From the NCBI GenBank assembly GCA_964616985.1, contig CAZTVF010000003.1, forward strand, positions 26,881 to 90,880: a DNA stretch of 64,000 nt, in the 5' to 3' direction. Of this stretch, positions 27,121 through 34,794 are shown piece after piece; position 1 is the first letter of the stretch; the number at the start of each line of letters is the position of its first letter. The stretch comes from CAZTVF01 sp964616985. Lineage in GTDB: Bacteria; Planctomycetota; Phycisphaerae; SM23-33. The translations under genes were made by a program, and so were the position numbers. Under the pieces are notes generated by a model. The model was not told where the DNA came from. It saw only the letters and a list, made by a program, of their open reading frames with translations, and did not search any database.

Positions 27121-27498
27121 GAATTGCGGATTGCGGATTTCGGACCTGCCTGCCGGCAGGCAGGTTGAAGAGCGTTGCACCGCTGAGGAGTTGGTTGGAT
27201 CCATGGCTGGCGGTGCTTCAGCCCGAAGGACGCGGCCATAGGCGTTGCTAGGCGTGAGCGTTAGCCGAAGGATGTAGCCCTGACCACTTCTTCAGCCCGA
27301 AGGGCTGGAATCCTATAGCCCAGGGCGAGCGAAGCGACGCCCTGGGAAACGAGGCCCGGCGGAGCGAGCCCTGAAAGGGCGGCAGAAGAAATGACAAGCG
27401 GGTGGCGGCGCCCGACAGGGCGGACGTGCTGTCCGCCGCAAAATGCCCAACAGGGCGGACGTGCTGTCCGCCGCAAATGTGGAAGATAAGAGACCCAA
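27121..27498 (+). repeat. 378-base repeat-rich spacer between atpG and atpD
   Basis: No gene seen. It contains a CCTGCCGGCAGG palindrome (27143-27166), short imperfect palindromes of the kind CAGCCCGAAGGGCTG and AGCCCAGGGC...GCCCTGGG (27292-27350), and two exact 28-base units at 27415-27442 and 27450-27477, each containing the inverted repeat GGCGGAC/GTCCGCC. The last unit ends 21 bases before the atpD ATG. Confidence 0.85.
27143..27166 (+). repeat. CCTGCCGGCAGG palindromic element, copy 2
   Basis: GACCTGCCTGCCGGCAGGCA then GGTT, 22 bases after the atpG stop, without the GAGAGCGG flank seen in the other copies. Confidence 0.75.
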
Positions 27499-28882
27499 AT
27501 GAGCACGACCGGCAAAATCGTACAGGTGATCGGTTCGACGTTCGACGCGGAATTCCCGGAAGAGCATCTGCCGGCGATCTACAACGCCTTGCGGATCGAC
27601 AACACCTCCGGGCCCAGCCCCGTGCATCTGACGGGCGAGGTGCAGCAGCACCTCGGCGGCGGGCGAGTCCGCTGCGTGGCCCTGGGATCCACCGACGGCC
27701 TGGCCCGCGGCATGGCCGCCGTCGACACCGGCTCCCCGGTCCGCATGCCGGTGGGCGATGGCGTCCTCGGCCGCGTGTTCAACGTCCTCGGCGAGCCCAT
27801 CGACGGCCGCGGCCCCATCAAGGCCACCGAGTACCGCTCGATCCACGCCGCGCCCCCGACCTTCGAGTCCCTCACGCCCAAGAGCGAGCTGTTCGAGACG
27901 GGCATCAAGGTCATCGACCTGCTCGCCCCATTCGTCCGAGGCGGCAAGACGGGCCTGTTCGGCGGCGCCGGCCTGGGCAAGACCGTCGTCATCCAGGAGC
28001 TCATCGCCCGCATCGCCACCAAGCACGGCGGCTTCTCGGTGTTCGCCGGCGTCGGCGAGCGCACGCGTGAAGGCAACGACATGTGGCTGGAAATGCAGGA
28101 AGCCCAGATCGGCACGACTGGCCAGAAGATCATCGACAAGACGGCCATGGTGTTCGGCCAGATGAACGAGCCCCCGGGCGCCCGCCTCCGCNNNNNNNNN
28201 NCTGCTGTTCGTGGACAACATCTTCCGCTTCTCTCAGGCCGGCAGCGAGGTGTCGGCGCTGCTGGGCCGCATGCCCTCGGCCGCCGGCTACCAGCCCACG
28301 CTGGGCACGGAGATGGGCGAGCTCCAGGAGCGAATCACCTCCACCCGCAAGGGCGCCATCACGTCGGTGCAGGCCGTTTACGTGCCCGCCGACGACATGA
28401 CCGACCCCGCGCCGGCCACCGCCGTCACCCACCTCGACGCCTTCATCGTGCTCGAGCGGTCGATCGTGGAAAAGGGCATCTACCCGGCGGTGGACCCGCT
28501 GGCCAGCTCGTCGCGAATCCTCGACGCCCAGTACGTGGGGCAGGAGCATTACGACGTCGCCCGCCGCGTGCAGCAGATGCTGCAGCGCTACCGCGACCTG
28601 CAGGACATCATCGCCATCCTCGGCGTCGACGAACTCAGCGAAGAAGATCGCAAGACCGTCTCCCGCGCTCGCCGCATCGAGCGGTTCCTGTCGCAGCCGT
28701 TCTACGTGGCCGAGGTCTTCACGGGCAAGCCGGGCAACTTCACGCCGCTGGCCGAGACGATCCGCTCGTTCAAGGAAATCTGCGACGGCAAGTGGGACCA
28801 CCTGCCCGAAGGCGCGTTCATGTACGTGGGCACGGTGGAAGAGGCGGCCGAGCAGGCCAAGAAGATGGCCGCGGGCGGCTAA
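27499..28882 (+). CDS. atpD: F1Fo ATP synthase subunit beta (interrupted by a 10-N scaffold gap)
   Basis: Catalytic subunit. The left part has Walker A GGAGLGKT at 155-162 and GERTREGNDMW, and runs to MNEPPGARLR before the gap at 28192-28201. The right part resumes with LLFVDNIFRF in another frame and ends normally with EEAAEQAKKM. The conserved residues between GAR and LLFVDNIF, normally about 20 in this family, are missing. The 10 N therefore stand for roughly 60 bases and the frame change is an assembly artefact, not a pseudogene. The visible parts otherwise look intact. Confidence 0.93.
28192..28201. other. Assembly gap (10 N) inside atpD
   Basis: Ten N replace an estimated 60 or so bases encoding the conserved segment before Walker B of the beta subunit. 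The gap length is a placeholder, since reading straight through shifts the frame. Confidence 0.9.
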
Positions 28883-28898
28883 GACGCGGTTCGCCCCG

Positions 28899-28920
28899 GT
28901 GGCGGCCTTTCGGGGCTGCC
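28899..28920 (+). repeat. GGTGGCGGCCTT hairpin, copy 1
   Basis: GGTGGCGGCC, a short loop and GGCTGCC form a GC-rich hairpin after atpD. Similar units occur at 29259-29280 and 37850-37872, all between genes of operons on the plus strand; they may act as intercistronic processing or stability elements (inference). Confidence 0.6.
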
Positions 28921-28954
28921 GACGCGATAGAATGAACAGCGAAAGGAGCTTCGC

Positions 28955-29233
28955 ATGGAATACGCAATCGTAGTTCTCCTGGTGTTTGCGCTGTACCTGT
29001 TGGCCCGGTGGCAGTACGTGAAGCGCCCGCTGTTCTATCTTCTGGGCGTGGGCGGGATTGCCTTGGCGTTCTTCGGCGGCTTTTTTTCCGGCGTCAGCGC
29101 CATCGCGGTCAATATATTCCACACGCTGGGCGCGTTGATCTCGCTGGCGGGCTTCGTCGGCGCGTGCTACGGCGCGCAGTTGCCGATCAACATTCCCGGC
29201 GATAACCAGAAGCAGCCCCCGACGAGCGTCTAG
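28955..29233 (+). CDS. Small membrane protein of unknown function between atpD and atpC
   Basis: The product has 92 aa. AAAGGAG lies 7 bases before the ATG. Three hydrophobic segments are visible (about 2-18, 27-47, 52-74), separated by a YVKRPLF loop, with a polar tail ending KQPPTSV. No family is recognised. It lies 72 bases after atpD and on the same strand within the ATP synthase gene set, so it is likely co-transcribed; a link to the enzyme is only positional. Confidence 0.75.
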   Translation: MEYAIVVLLVFALYLLARWQYVKRPLFYLLGVGGIALAFFGGFFSGVSAIAVNIFHTLGALISLAGFVGACYGAQLPINIPGDNQKQPPTSV

Positions 29234-29258
29234 TGCTCTGTCGGCCGTAATGAATGGG

Positions 29259-29280
29259 GTGGCGGCCTTCGTGGGCCGCC
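29259..29280 (+). repeat. GGTGGCGGCCTT hairpin, copy 2
   Basis: GGTGGCGGCCTTCGTGGGCCGCC, directly before the nitroreductase gene; the arms GGCGGCC and GGCCGCC are perfect complements. Same family as 28899-28920. Confidence 0.6.
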
Positions 29281-29342
29281 GCCAGGAACGCTATCAAGGC
29301 CGGCGGCCCCGCGGTCGCCGGCAGTGGCAAGAAGGAAGCGGC

Positions 29343-29852
29343 ATGGAAGTCTACGAAGCGATCGCCAAGCGGTACAGCGTCCGCGCGTATCTCGACAAGC
29401 CCGTGGAGGAAGACAAGCTTCAGCGGGTGCTCGAGGCCGGGCGCAACTCGCCGTCGGCCCGCAACCGCCAGGCCCGCAAGTTCATCGTGGTGCGCGACGC
29501 GCATCTGCGGCAGGGCCTGGCCAAGGCGTCGGGGCAGAATTCGATCGCCCAGGCGCCCGTCGTCATCGCGGTGGTGGGGCTCACGCCGGCCGATGTCATG
29601 CACTGCGGCATCGCCACCGACCCCGTCGACTGTGCCATCGCCATCGACCACATGACGCTCGCCGCCGTCGCCGAGGGCCTGGGCACCTGCTGGATCGGGC
29701 ACTTCCCGCAGGATCCCTGCCGGGCGATCCTGCACGTGCCATCGACCGCCAACATCATCGAGTTGCTGCCCCTGGGCTACCCGGCCGCACCGCAGCCCCC
29801 GCGCAGCCGCAAGCCTATGGGCGAGATGGTTTGCTACGATACGTTTTCGTGA
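29343..29852 (+). CDS. Nitroreductase-family FMN oxidoreductase
   Basis: The product has 169 aa. The start at 29343 follows GAAGGAAG; an in-frame ATG at 29250 would add an Arg-rich leader overlapping a repeat and is rejected. Family signatures are the N-terminal YEAIAKRYSVRAYLDKPV (RxSxRxY FMN-phosphate motif), SARNRQ near 37-42, AVAEGLGTCWIG (about 114-125) and the GYP ending. It reduces nitro, quinone or similar groups with NAD(P)H through FMN; the natural substrate is unknown. It lies between atpD and atpC, an unusual position. Confidence 0.9.
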   Translation: MEVYEAIAKRYSVRAYLDKPVEEDKLQRVLEAGRNSPSARNRQARKFIVVRDAHLRQGLAKASGQNSIAQAPVVIAVVGLTPADVMHCGIATDPVDCAIAIDHMTLAAVAEGLGTCWIGHFPQDPCRAILHVPSTANIIELLPLGYPAAPQPPRSRKPMGEMVCYDTFS

Positions 29853-29897
29853 TGCGATGACTATCGCGGAGCCTGCGAGCCCGCAAAGAGTTGAACT

Positions 29898-30314
29898 ATG
29901 CCTCAATACGGCCGCAAATTCTGTTTCGAAGTGCTGACGATGGACGGCAAGAACTTCGTCGCCGACGCCGTCAGCGTCACCTTCCCCGCCACCGACGGCA
30001 TGGTCGGCGTGCTGGCCGGACGCGCGCCGCTGATCGCCTCCATCGGCATCGGCACGCTGAGCGTTCAGGACGACCAGGGCAAGCACAAGTACTACTTCGT
30101 CGCCGGCGGCTTCGCACGTGTGCGCGAGAACGCCATGACCCTGCTGGCCGACATCTGCCAGCCTCTGGAGCAGATCAACGCCGACGAGGCCCATGCCGAG
30201 CTCGAAAAGGCCACCGCGCTGGCCGAAGACAACGCCCACGCCAAGGCCTACCGCAAGCGTCAGCTCCAGATCGCCAACAGCCGCCTGGCCCTGCTGGAGA
30301 AGCAGGCGAAGTAA
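29898..30314 (+). CDS. atpC: F1Fo ATP synthase subunit epsilon
   Basis: The product has 138 aa. The N-terminal beta-sandwich (FEVLTMDGKNFVADAVSVTFPATDGMVGVLAGRAPLIASIG) carries the typical DG-x-GVLAGHAPL-like turn with Arg for His. The C-terminal helical pair is at about 95-138 (NADEAHAELEKATALAEDN). It couples the rotor and regulates ATP hydrolysis. It is separated from atpD by two unrelated genes but remains on the same strand; AAAGAG precedes the ATG. Confidence 0.93.
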   Translation: MPQYGRKFCFEVLTMDGKNFVADAVSVTFPATDGMVGVLAGRAPLIASIGIGTLSVQDDQGKHKYYFVAGGFARVRENAMTLLADICQPLEQINADEAHAELEKATALAEDNAHAKAYRKRQLQIANSRLALLEKQAK

Positions 30315-30380
30315 GATCGGAAGCGGTGACGGCCCGGCCTGCCCTTCGCCGCCCGGCACGGACTCTCCAACCTCCCCGCG

Positions 30381-30430
30381 CGAGACAAACGCGCGGTGCC
30401 ACCCTCAAACTTGTTTGGGGGTGAGAACAG
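30381..30430 (+). repeat. CCCCCAAAC palindromic element, copy C
   Basis: GAGACAAACGCGCGGTGCCAC leads into CCTCAAACTTGTTTGGGGGTG. It differs from copy A by one base in the left arm. Confidence 0.85.
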
Positions 30431-30501
30431 CCACCGACTCCCACCTGCGTCAAGGCCCCGGCATTGCTCGATTGAAGCGATTAGTGACCACCAGCCCCGG
30501 C

Positions 30502-30532
30502 ATGAGACAAACGCGCGGTGCCACCCCCAAAG
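30502..30532 (+). repeat. CCCCCAAAC element, copy D (left half only)
   Basis: GAGACAAACGCGCGGTGCCAC followed by CCCCAAAG, then unrelated sequence. The 5' flank is identical to that of copy C, which suggests duplication followed by truncation. Confidence 0.7.
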
Positions 30533-30800
30533 GGAAAGACCCGCGATCCTTTCGTCTTTCACTTCAATATTCGAAATTCCTTGTTCTGCGGTTCTGCTGT
30601 TCGCTGCTTCTTCGCCCCGGGCACATAGACCGTCGTGATGAACGGGGCACGTGGAATGGTGGGCATGCTCGCCACCGCGAGTCTCGCCTGCGGCGGACCT
30701 GCCCACCCTACGTGGCTGCCTGGGACGGGTCGCACACATTCGTGGATACATCCACGCAACCGTCATGTTCGACCGACCGGCAGACGATCTCCGACCCGGT

Positions 30801-30841
30801 TTCGCCTTCGCACCCCCAAACAAGTTTGGGGGTGGCACCGG
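30801..30841 (-). repeat. CCCCCAAAC palindromic element, copy E (inverted)
   Basis: Reads TTCGCCTTCGCACCCCCAAA then CAAGTTTGGGGGTGGCACCG, the reverse complement of copy A including its GCGAAGGC flank. Confidence 0.85.
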
Positions 30842-30950
30842 TTACGGCAAGATCAGCACGGGCGAGATGCCCGTGCTACGATGGCGGCACATATCGTAAG
30901 ATCAATTGACCGGATTGGCTTTGCGCCGTATCATTGAAGTGGTCAATTCG

Positions 30951-32639
30951 ATGTCGCAGGCAGTAATTATGGCTGAACAAACTGATTTGCGCAGGCTTCT
31001 GGTCCTTCACGGCCCTGTGTTGCAGGCCGAGGGCATTCTCTCCTTCCTTCGCGAGCACTTCCAAGTCACCGTCGCGGGCGAACTCAATGATGCCTTGGCG
31101 GCCATGCGCGAGACGCGTTTCGACGCGGTGTTGGCCGAGACCGCCGACTTCCTGCCCCTGGAGCGCGGCGCGGTGACGCAGCAGGCGGCCGTGGTGCTGG
31201 ACACCATCGGCGACGGCGTGTGCATTGCCGGCCCCGAAGGGGAGCTGCTGTGGGCCAACGCCCGCTTGCGGGAGTTCCCGCCGGTAGTGCTGGACCCGCT
31301 ACGGAAGATCTGCATGCAGGCGCACCAGGAATTCGGATCGGCCCCCGCCGACGAGGCCGGACGCGGCAAGCGATATTCGCTGATGCCCGAGGACGGCGAA
31401 TACTTCGAGGTGATCTGTTCCCCCGTGCGCGACCGCCAGGGCGTGCTTCGCCAGGTTGCCGCGGTGGTCGTGAACGCCACCAGCCAGCGCCGCCAGCAGC
31501 TCAAGCTCAACGCTATCGATCGCGCCGGCCGCGAACTCGCCCGCCTCGACTACGAGGCCCTGTCCAACCGCGACCCCATGCAGCGCCTGGCCGTGCTCGA
31601 AGAGCGGATCATCCGCTCCAGCCGCGAGGTGCTCAACTACCAGCATTTCGCCCTGCTGCTGCTGGACAAGCGCAGCAACAAGCTGGAACTGCTGATCGCC
31701 GAGGGCCTCGACAAGAGCACGGAGAAATACGAGCTCTTCGCCCGCACCGAAGGCAGCGGCATCTGCGGGTACGTCGCCGCCAGCGGCCGCAGCTACATCT
31801 GCCCCGACGTGGCCAAAGACGCGCGCTACCTCCCCGGCCTCAAGGGCGCCCGCAGCAGCCTGACGGTTCCGCTCCGCCTGCACGACAAGGTGGTGGGGGT
31901 GCTGAACGTGGAGTCCGACCGGGTGCACGCGTTCGCCGAGGAAGACCGCCAGTTCGCGGAGATCTTCGCCAACTACGTCGCCCTCACGCTGCACATCCTG
32001 AACCTGCTGGTGCACGAGCGTCACAGCACGCACAACCAGGTCAGCGACACGATCACGGCCGAACTGACCGGGCCGATCAACGACATCATCGCCAGCGCCT
32101 CGGAGCTGATGGAAGACTACATCGGCCACGACGACCTGCGCAAGCGGCTGACGGACATCATCGAGCGGGCCACGCACGCCCACCAGACCATGCAGAAGAT
32201 GCGCCAGGCGACGTCGGCCGGAATCACCGCCATGCCGCGCGAGCCGGCGCAGCAGGACCCGGTGCTGACGGGCAAGCGCGTGCTGGTGGCCGACGACGAG
32301 GAGATCATCCGCCAGACCATCCACGACGTGTTGCTGCCGTATGGCGTGTATGTGGACATCGTCGCCGACGGCATCGAGGCCAAGGCAAAGATCGCCACCG
32401 AGACGTACGACCTGGTCGTGTCGGACATCAAGATGCCCGGGGCGACGGGCTACGAGGTATTCGCCGCCGCCAAGGCCAAGTGCCCCAACACTCGCGTGAT
32501 TCTCATCACCGCCTTCGGGTATGACCCGAACCACTCCATCGTCCGCGCGAACCAGGAAGGCCTGGCCGCCGTCCTTTTCAAGCCCTTCAACGTCCGCCAG
32601 CTTCTGTCGGAGTGCCGATCGGCGCTGGCAACCAAATGA
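30951..32639 (+). CDS. PAS-GAF-receiver signalling protein without kinase ATPase domain
   Basis: The product has 562 aa if it starts at 30951 (30969 is equally possible; ribosome sites are weak). The order of domains is: a receiver-like N-terminus (about 12-75) whose expected phospho-Asp position reads AVLAET, so Glu replaces Asp; a PAS-like domain (about 80-190, TIGDGVCIAGPEGELLWAN); a GAF domain (about 215-360, EGSGICGYVAASGRSYICPD); a helical DHp-like stretch (TAELTGPINDIIASASELM) lacking the phospho-His; and a C-terminal receiver with VLVADDEE, VVSDIKMPG and a KPF lysine. There is no HATPase. It probably integrates a signal and is phosphorylated by another kinase, possibly that at 41302. 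Cytoplasmic. Confidence 0.85.
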   Translation: MSQAVIMAEQTDLRRLLVLHGPVLQAEGILSFLREHFQVTVAGELNDALAAMRETRFDAVLAETADFLPLERGAVTQQAAVVLDTIGDGVCIAGPEGELLWANARLREFPPVVLDPLRKICMQAHQEFGSAPADEAGRGKRYSLMPEDGEYFEVICSPVRDRQGVLRQVAAVVVNATSQRRQQLKLNAIDRAGRELARLDYEALSNRDPMQRLAVLEERIIRSSREVLNYQHFALLLLDKRSNKLELLIAEGLDKSTEKYELFARTEGSGICGYVAASGRSYICPDVAKDARYLPGLKGARSSLTVPLRLHDKVVGVLNVESDRVHAFAEEDRQFAEIFANYVALTLHILNLLVHERHSTHNQVSDTITAELTGPINDIIASASELMEDYIGHDDLRKRLTDIIERATHAHQTMQKMRQATSAGITAMPREPAQQDPVLTGKRVLVADDEEIIRQTIHDVLLPYGVYVDIVADGIEAKAKIATETYDLVVSDIKMPGATGYEVFAAAKAKCPNTRVILITAFGYDPNHSIVRANQEGLAAVLFKPFNVRQLLSECRSALATK

Positions 32640-33366
32640 TCCTGGGAGAGGTTGAGGCCCTCACGTGGCCATCTGCCCGGTTCCCAGGCCATGTCACCGA
32701 ACGCCACGCACCCGCCTCAGGCCATCCACTCAATCATGCCGCGTCCGGCGCGTCCCATCGCAGAGGGCGATTTGCGTTTGCGATGGCGGAATCGTAATGT
32801 TCAAATTGTGCAAGTGAGTGCGTTCCGAGGCCGTCCGTGGTCGGCGGGGCGACTCGTTTTTGAGGATTCACCCACGCCTCCGAGGCGCGGAACCTTGATG
32901 CGGCCGCCCCCCGGGGCGAAGGCCTGATGCAACTGCCCAAGCGTTCGTTGGTTAGGGCTTTCTCTGCATTTTCCGGCCGCAGCCATCATCTCATCGAAAA
33001 TCATCTGCTGTGCCCCCGTTCTTAATTAAGCGAGCCTAACAGCCAGTCGATAGAAACGACATGGCTGAAATGAGCTGGCGGGTTAGCTGACAACCTTTCC
33101 CGGCAGGAGGAGAACGGCCTGGCCACGTTCCATGGCAGTCCACAAGAGGAGGTGAAGACGAGGAAGGACGAGCCGGCCAGACTATGCGGCAAACGTTCGG
33201 GGCAACATTGGTGGCGGGCTTTCGCCTCATCTTTTGAGTGCGACGGCCTGGAATGAACATAAGGCCACCTGCCGCTGCGGAGGTTGAGGCATCTCGCCGA
33301 TGGATCAAAAGAAAAGCCGCACGGATGTATATCTTCACACACACAAAAGCTTCAGGAGAGTTCAGA
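32640..33366. other. 727-base gap before the pilin gene, no confident gene
   Basis: It contains only short frames with atypical codon use, including a 67-codon minus frame (33004-32801) with an ATG and a G-rich upstream stretch that I do not accept as a gene. The promoter of the pilus operon must lie here or nearer the pilin, but no sigma70 or sigma54 consensus stands out. The GC content looks lower than in the genes. Confidence 0.5.
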
Positions 33367-33813
33367 ATGAACCGTAAGAACAGCGCTTTCACGCTCGTTG
33401 AAATCTTGATCGTCGTGATCATCTTGGGCATCTTGGCCGCGATCGTCATCCCGCAGTTCACGCAGGCTTCCAGCGACGCCCGCGCCAACGCGCTGGCCAG
33501 CGATCTGCAGACCGTCCGCAGCCAGCTCGAACTGTACAAGGTGCAGCACCTTGACACGTATCCGGCCGCCGGCAGCTTCATCTCGCTGCTGACCAGCCGC
33601 ACCAACAGTGCCGGCACCGTCGGCACCGACGCGAACCTGTTCCCGTACGGGCCGTACCTGGGCAAGTTCCCGACCAACCCGTTCGTGAGCGGTGCGAATG
33701 CCGCCCTGGTCGAGACGGGCACGGGCTCCGCGGGCGCCGGCAACTATGGCTGGTACTTCAACACCTCGACGGGCAAGTTCTCGCCGGATGATGATGCTCA
33801 CACCGGTCTGTAA
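33367..33813 (+). CDS. Major type IV pilin / pseudopilin (GspG-like)
   Basis: The product has 148 aa. AGGAGAG lies 6 bases before the ATG at 33367; the longer frame from 33238 is rejected. Class III leader: MNRKNSA then FTLVEILIVVIILGILAAIV, with the conserved Glu at +5 and Ala, not Gly, at -1, which is common in planctomycete prepilins. The C-terminal domain has a Gly/Ser/Thr-rich loop and ends NYGWYFNTSTGKFSPDDD, like GspG's calcium-loop region. It is first in the locus and probably the most expressed; a hairpin follows at 33851-33882. Confidence 0.88.
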   Translation: MNRKNSAFTLVEILIVVIILGILAAIVIPQFTQASSDARANALASDLQTVRSQLELYKVQHLDTYPAAGSFISLLTSRTNSAGTVGTDANLFPYGPYLGKFPTNPFVSGANAALVETGTGSAGAGNYGWYFNTSTGKFSPDDDAHTGL

Positions 33814-33850
33814 TGTCCTCGCCCCTTGCGGGGCTTGATGAGTGAAGTCG

Positions 33851-33882
33851 CCGGCCGAGATCGCCCCCGCGGTCTCGGCCGG
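33851..33882 (+). terminator. GC-rich hairpin after the major pilin, possible attenuator
   Basis: Perfect 10-bp stem CCGGCCGAGA (33851-33860) with TCTCGGCCGG (33873-33882) and a 12-base loop. Only a weak T-run follows (TGGCGTTCTT), so it could be partial termination or an RNA stabiliser that keeps pilin mRNA above downstream genes (inference). Confidence 0.45.
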
Positions 33883-33960
33883 TGGCGTTCTTGCGGGCGG
33901 GCCGTGTTCAAGGCCACCCCCCGCGGCGTCGATGAAAGCAAGGAATCACAGGAGCCGACC

Positions 33961-34287
33961 ATGCGAAAGAATGTGACGATCCGCGTCGATGGGTACACCC
34001 GCGTCTGCCTGACCGCCATTGCCGTGCTGCTGACGGTGCTGGTGATCGGCCTGTGGACCACGGCCGTGCCGTCCCCGTCGGCCGCCCAGGCCGCCGACAC
34101 CAAGCCCGTCGACAGCAACGCGGGCTTCGGCCAGACCGGCACGCGGCTGGCCGAGTTGACGGGGGCGCAGCAGATCACCAACGCCAAGCTCGACGAACTC
34201 ATCAAGGTCATGACCAGTGGCCAGGTGAAGGTGCAGGTGGTGGGCGAGGACGGCAAGCCCGCGGGAGGGGCCAATGCGAAGAAGTAA
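33961..34287 (+). CDS. Anchored periplasmic protein of the pilus locus, unknown function
   Basis: The product has 108 aa from the ATG at 33961 (ACAGGAG upstream). One membrane segment (about 17-37, LTAIAVLLTVLVIGLWTTAV) is followed by an Ala/Asp-rich linker and a helical segment TRLAELTGAQQITNAKLDELIKVM, then a short strand KVQVVGEDGKPAGG. No family is recognised. It overlaps the next prepilin gene by 14 bases, so it is part of the operon. Confidence 0.75.
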   Translation: MRKNVTIRVDGYTRVCLTAIAVLLTVLVIGLWTTAVPSPSAAQAADTKPVDSNAGFGQTGTRLAELTGAQQITNAKLDELIKVMTSGQVKVQVVGEDGKPAGGANAKK

Positions 34288-34756
34288 CGCGGGCTTTACC
34301 CTGATGGAGTTGATGGTGGTGGTGTTCATCATGCTGATCGCCGCCGCTGTCATCGTGCCCTATGCCTCGGGCACGAGCAGTTCCTCGGTGGTCTCCGCCT
34401 CGCGGATGATCGCCGCCGACCTGCAGTATGCTCAGAACGTGGCCATCAGCACGCAGACGAACGTGACGGTGACGTTCAACAGGAATGGGAAATCTTACAC
34501 GTTGTCTAACCAAAGTGGGACGCTGATTCATCCGATGACAAAGGCAGCGTACACGGTGAACTTCACCGCGCTGTCGGGCTACGACCGGATGGTGTTCCAC
34601 ACCGTCAGCTTCGGCTCGGACGGTTCGGCGGCGGTGACATTCGACGAGATGGGCGCCCCGGACAATGCGGGCACGATCAAGTTGGTCGCGGGCCCCTATG
34701 TGCGGCAGATCGACGTGGAGGCGGCCACGGGCAACGTCGCCGTGTCCGGCACGTGA
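34274..34756 (+). CDS. GspH/FimT-like minor prepilin
   Basis: The product has 160 aa. The leader is MRRSNAG then FTLMELMVVVFIMLIAAAVIV, with Gly at -1 and Glu at +5 of the cleavage site. The C-terminal part is beta-rich (VTVTFNRNGKSYTL, AVTFDEMGAPDNAGTI), as in GspH and FimT pseudopilins, where strands precede a short FD-x-GA segment. It probably primes pilus assembly. It overlaps the preceding gene by 14 bases. Confidence 0.85.
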   Translation: MRRSNAGFTLMELMVVVFIMLIAAAVIVPYASGTSSSSVVSASRMIAADLQYAQNVAISTQTNVTVTFNRNGKSYTLSNQSGTLIHPMTKAAYTVNFTALSGYDRMVFHTVSFGSDGSAAVTFDEMGAPDNAGTIKLVAGPYVRQIDVEAATGNVAVSGT

Positions 34757-34794
34757 GTGGACCCGCACGTGATGCAGTGAAAGGATCGACGCGA

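Larger units (their letters stand above)
30315..30950. other. 636-base repeat-rich gap after the ATP synthase operon
   Basis: No credible gene. It contains three copies of the CCCCCAAAC palindromic element (30381-30430, 30502-30532 half copy, 30801-30841 inverted). The sequence between 30640 and 30780 resembles decayed intergenic filler (GGTGGGCATGCTCGCCACC is itself an imperfect palindrome). No terminator with a clear T-run is seen. Confidence 0.7.

Noticed and set aside
28192..28201. Possibility that atpD is a frameshifted pseudogene
   Set aside because: The break coincides exactly with an N run, and conserved residues are missing rather than mutated.
30193..30909. 238-codon plus frame and smaller frames with HPQTSLGV-like peptides
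   Set aside because: The peptides arise from reading the CCCCCAAAC palindromic element; the same words occur at each copy of the repeat.
32801..33004. 67-codon minus frame with an ATG and a G-rich upstream stretch
   Set aside because: Codon use is less GC-rich at third positions than in neighbouring genes, there is no recognisable motif, and the ribosome site is weak.
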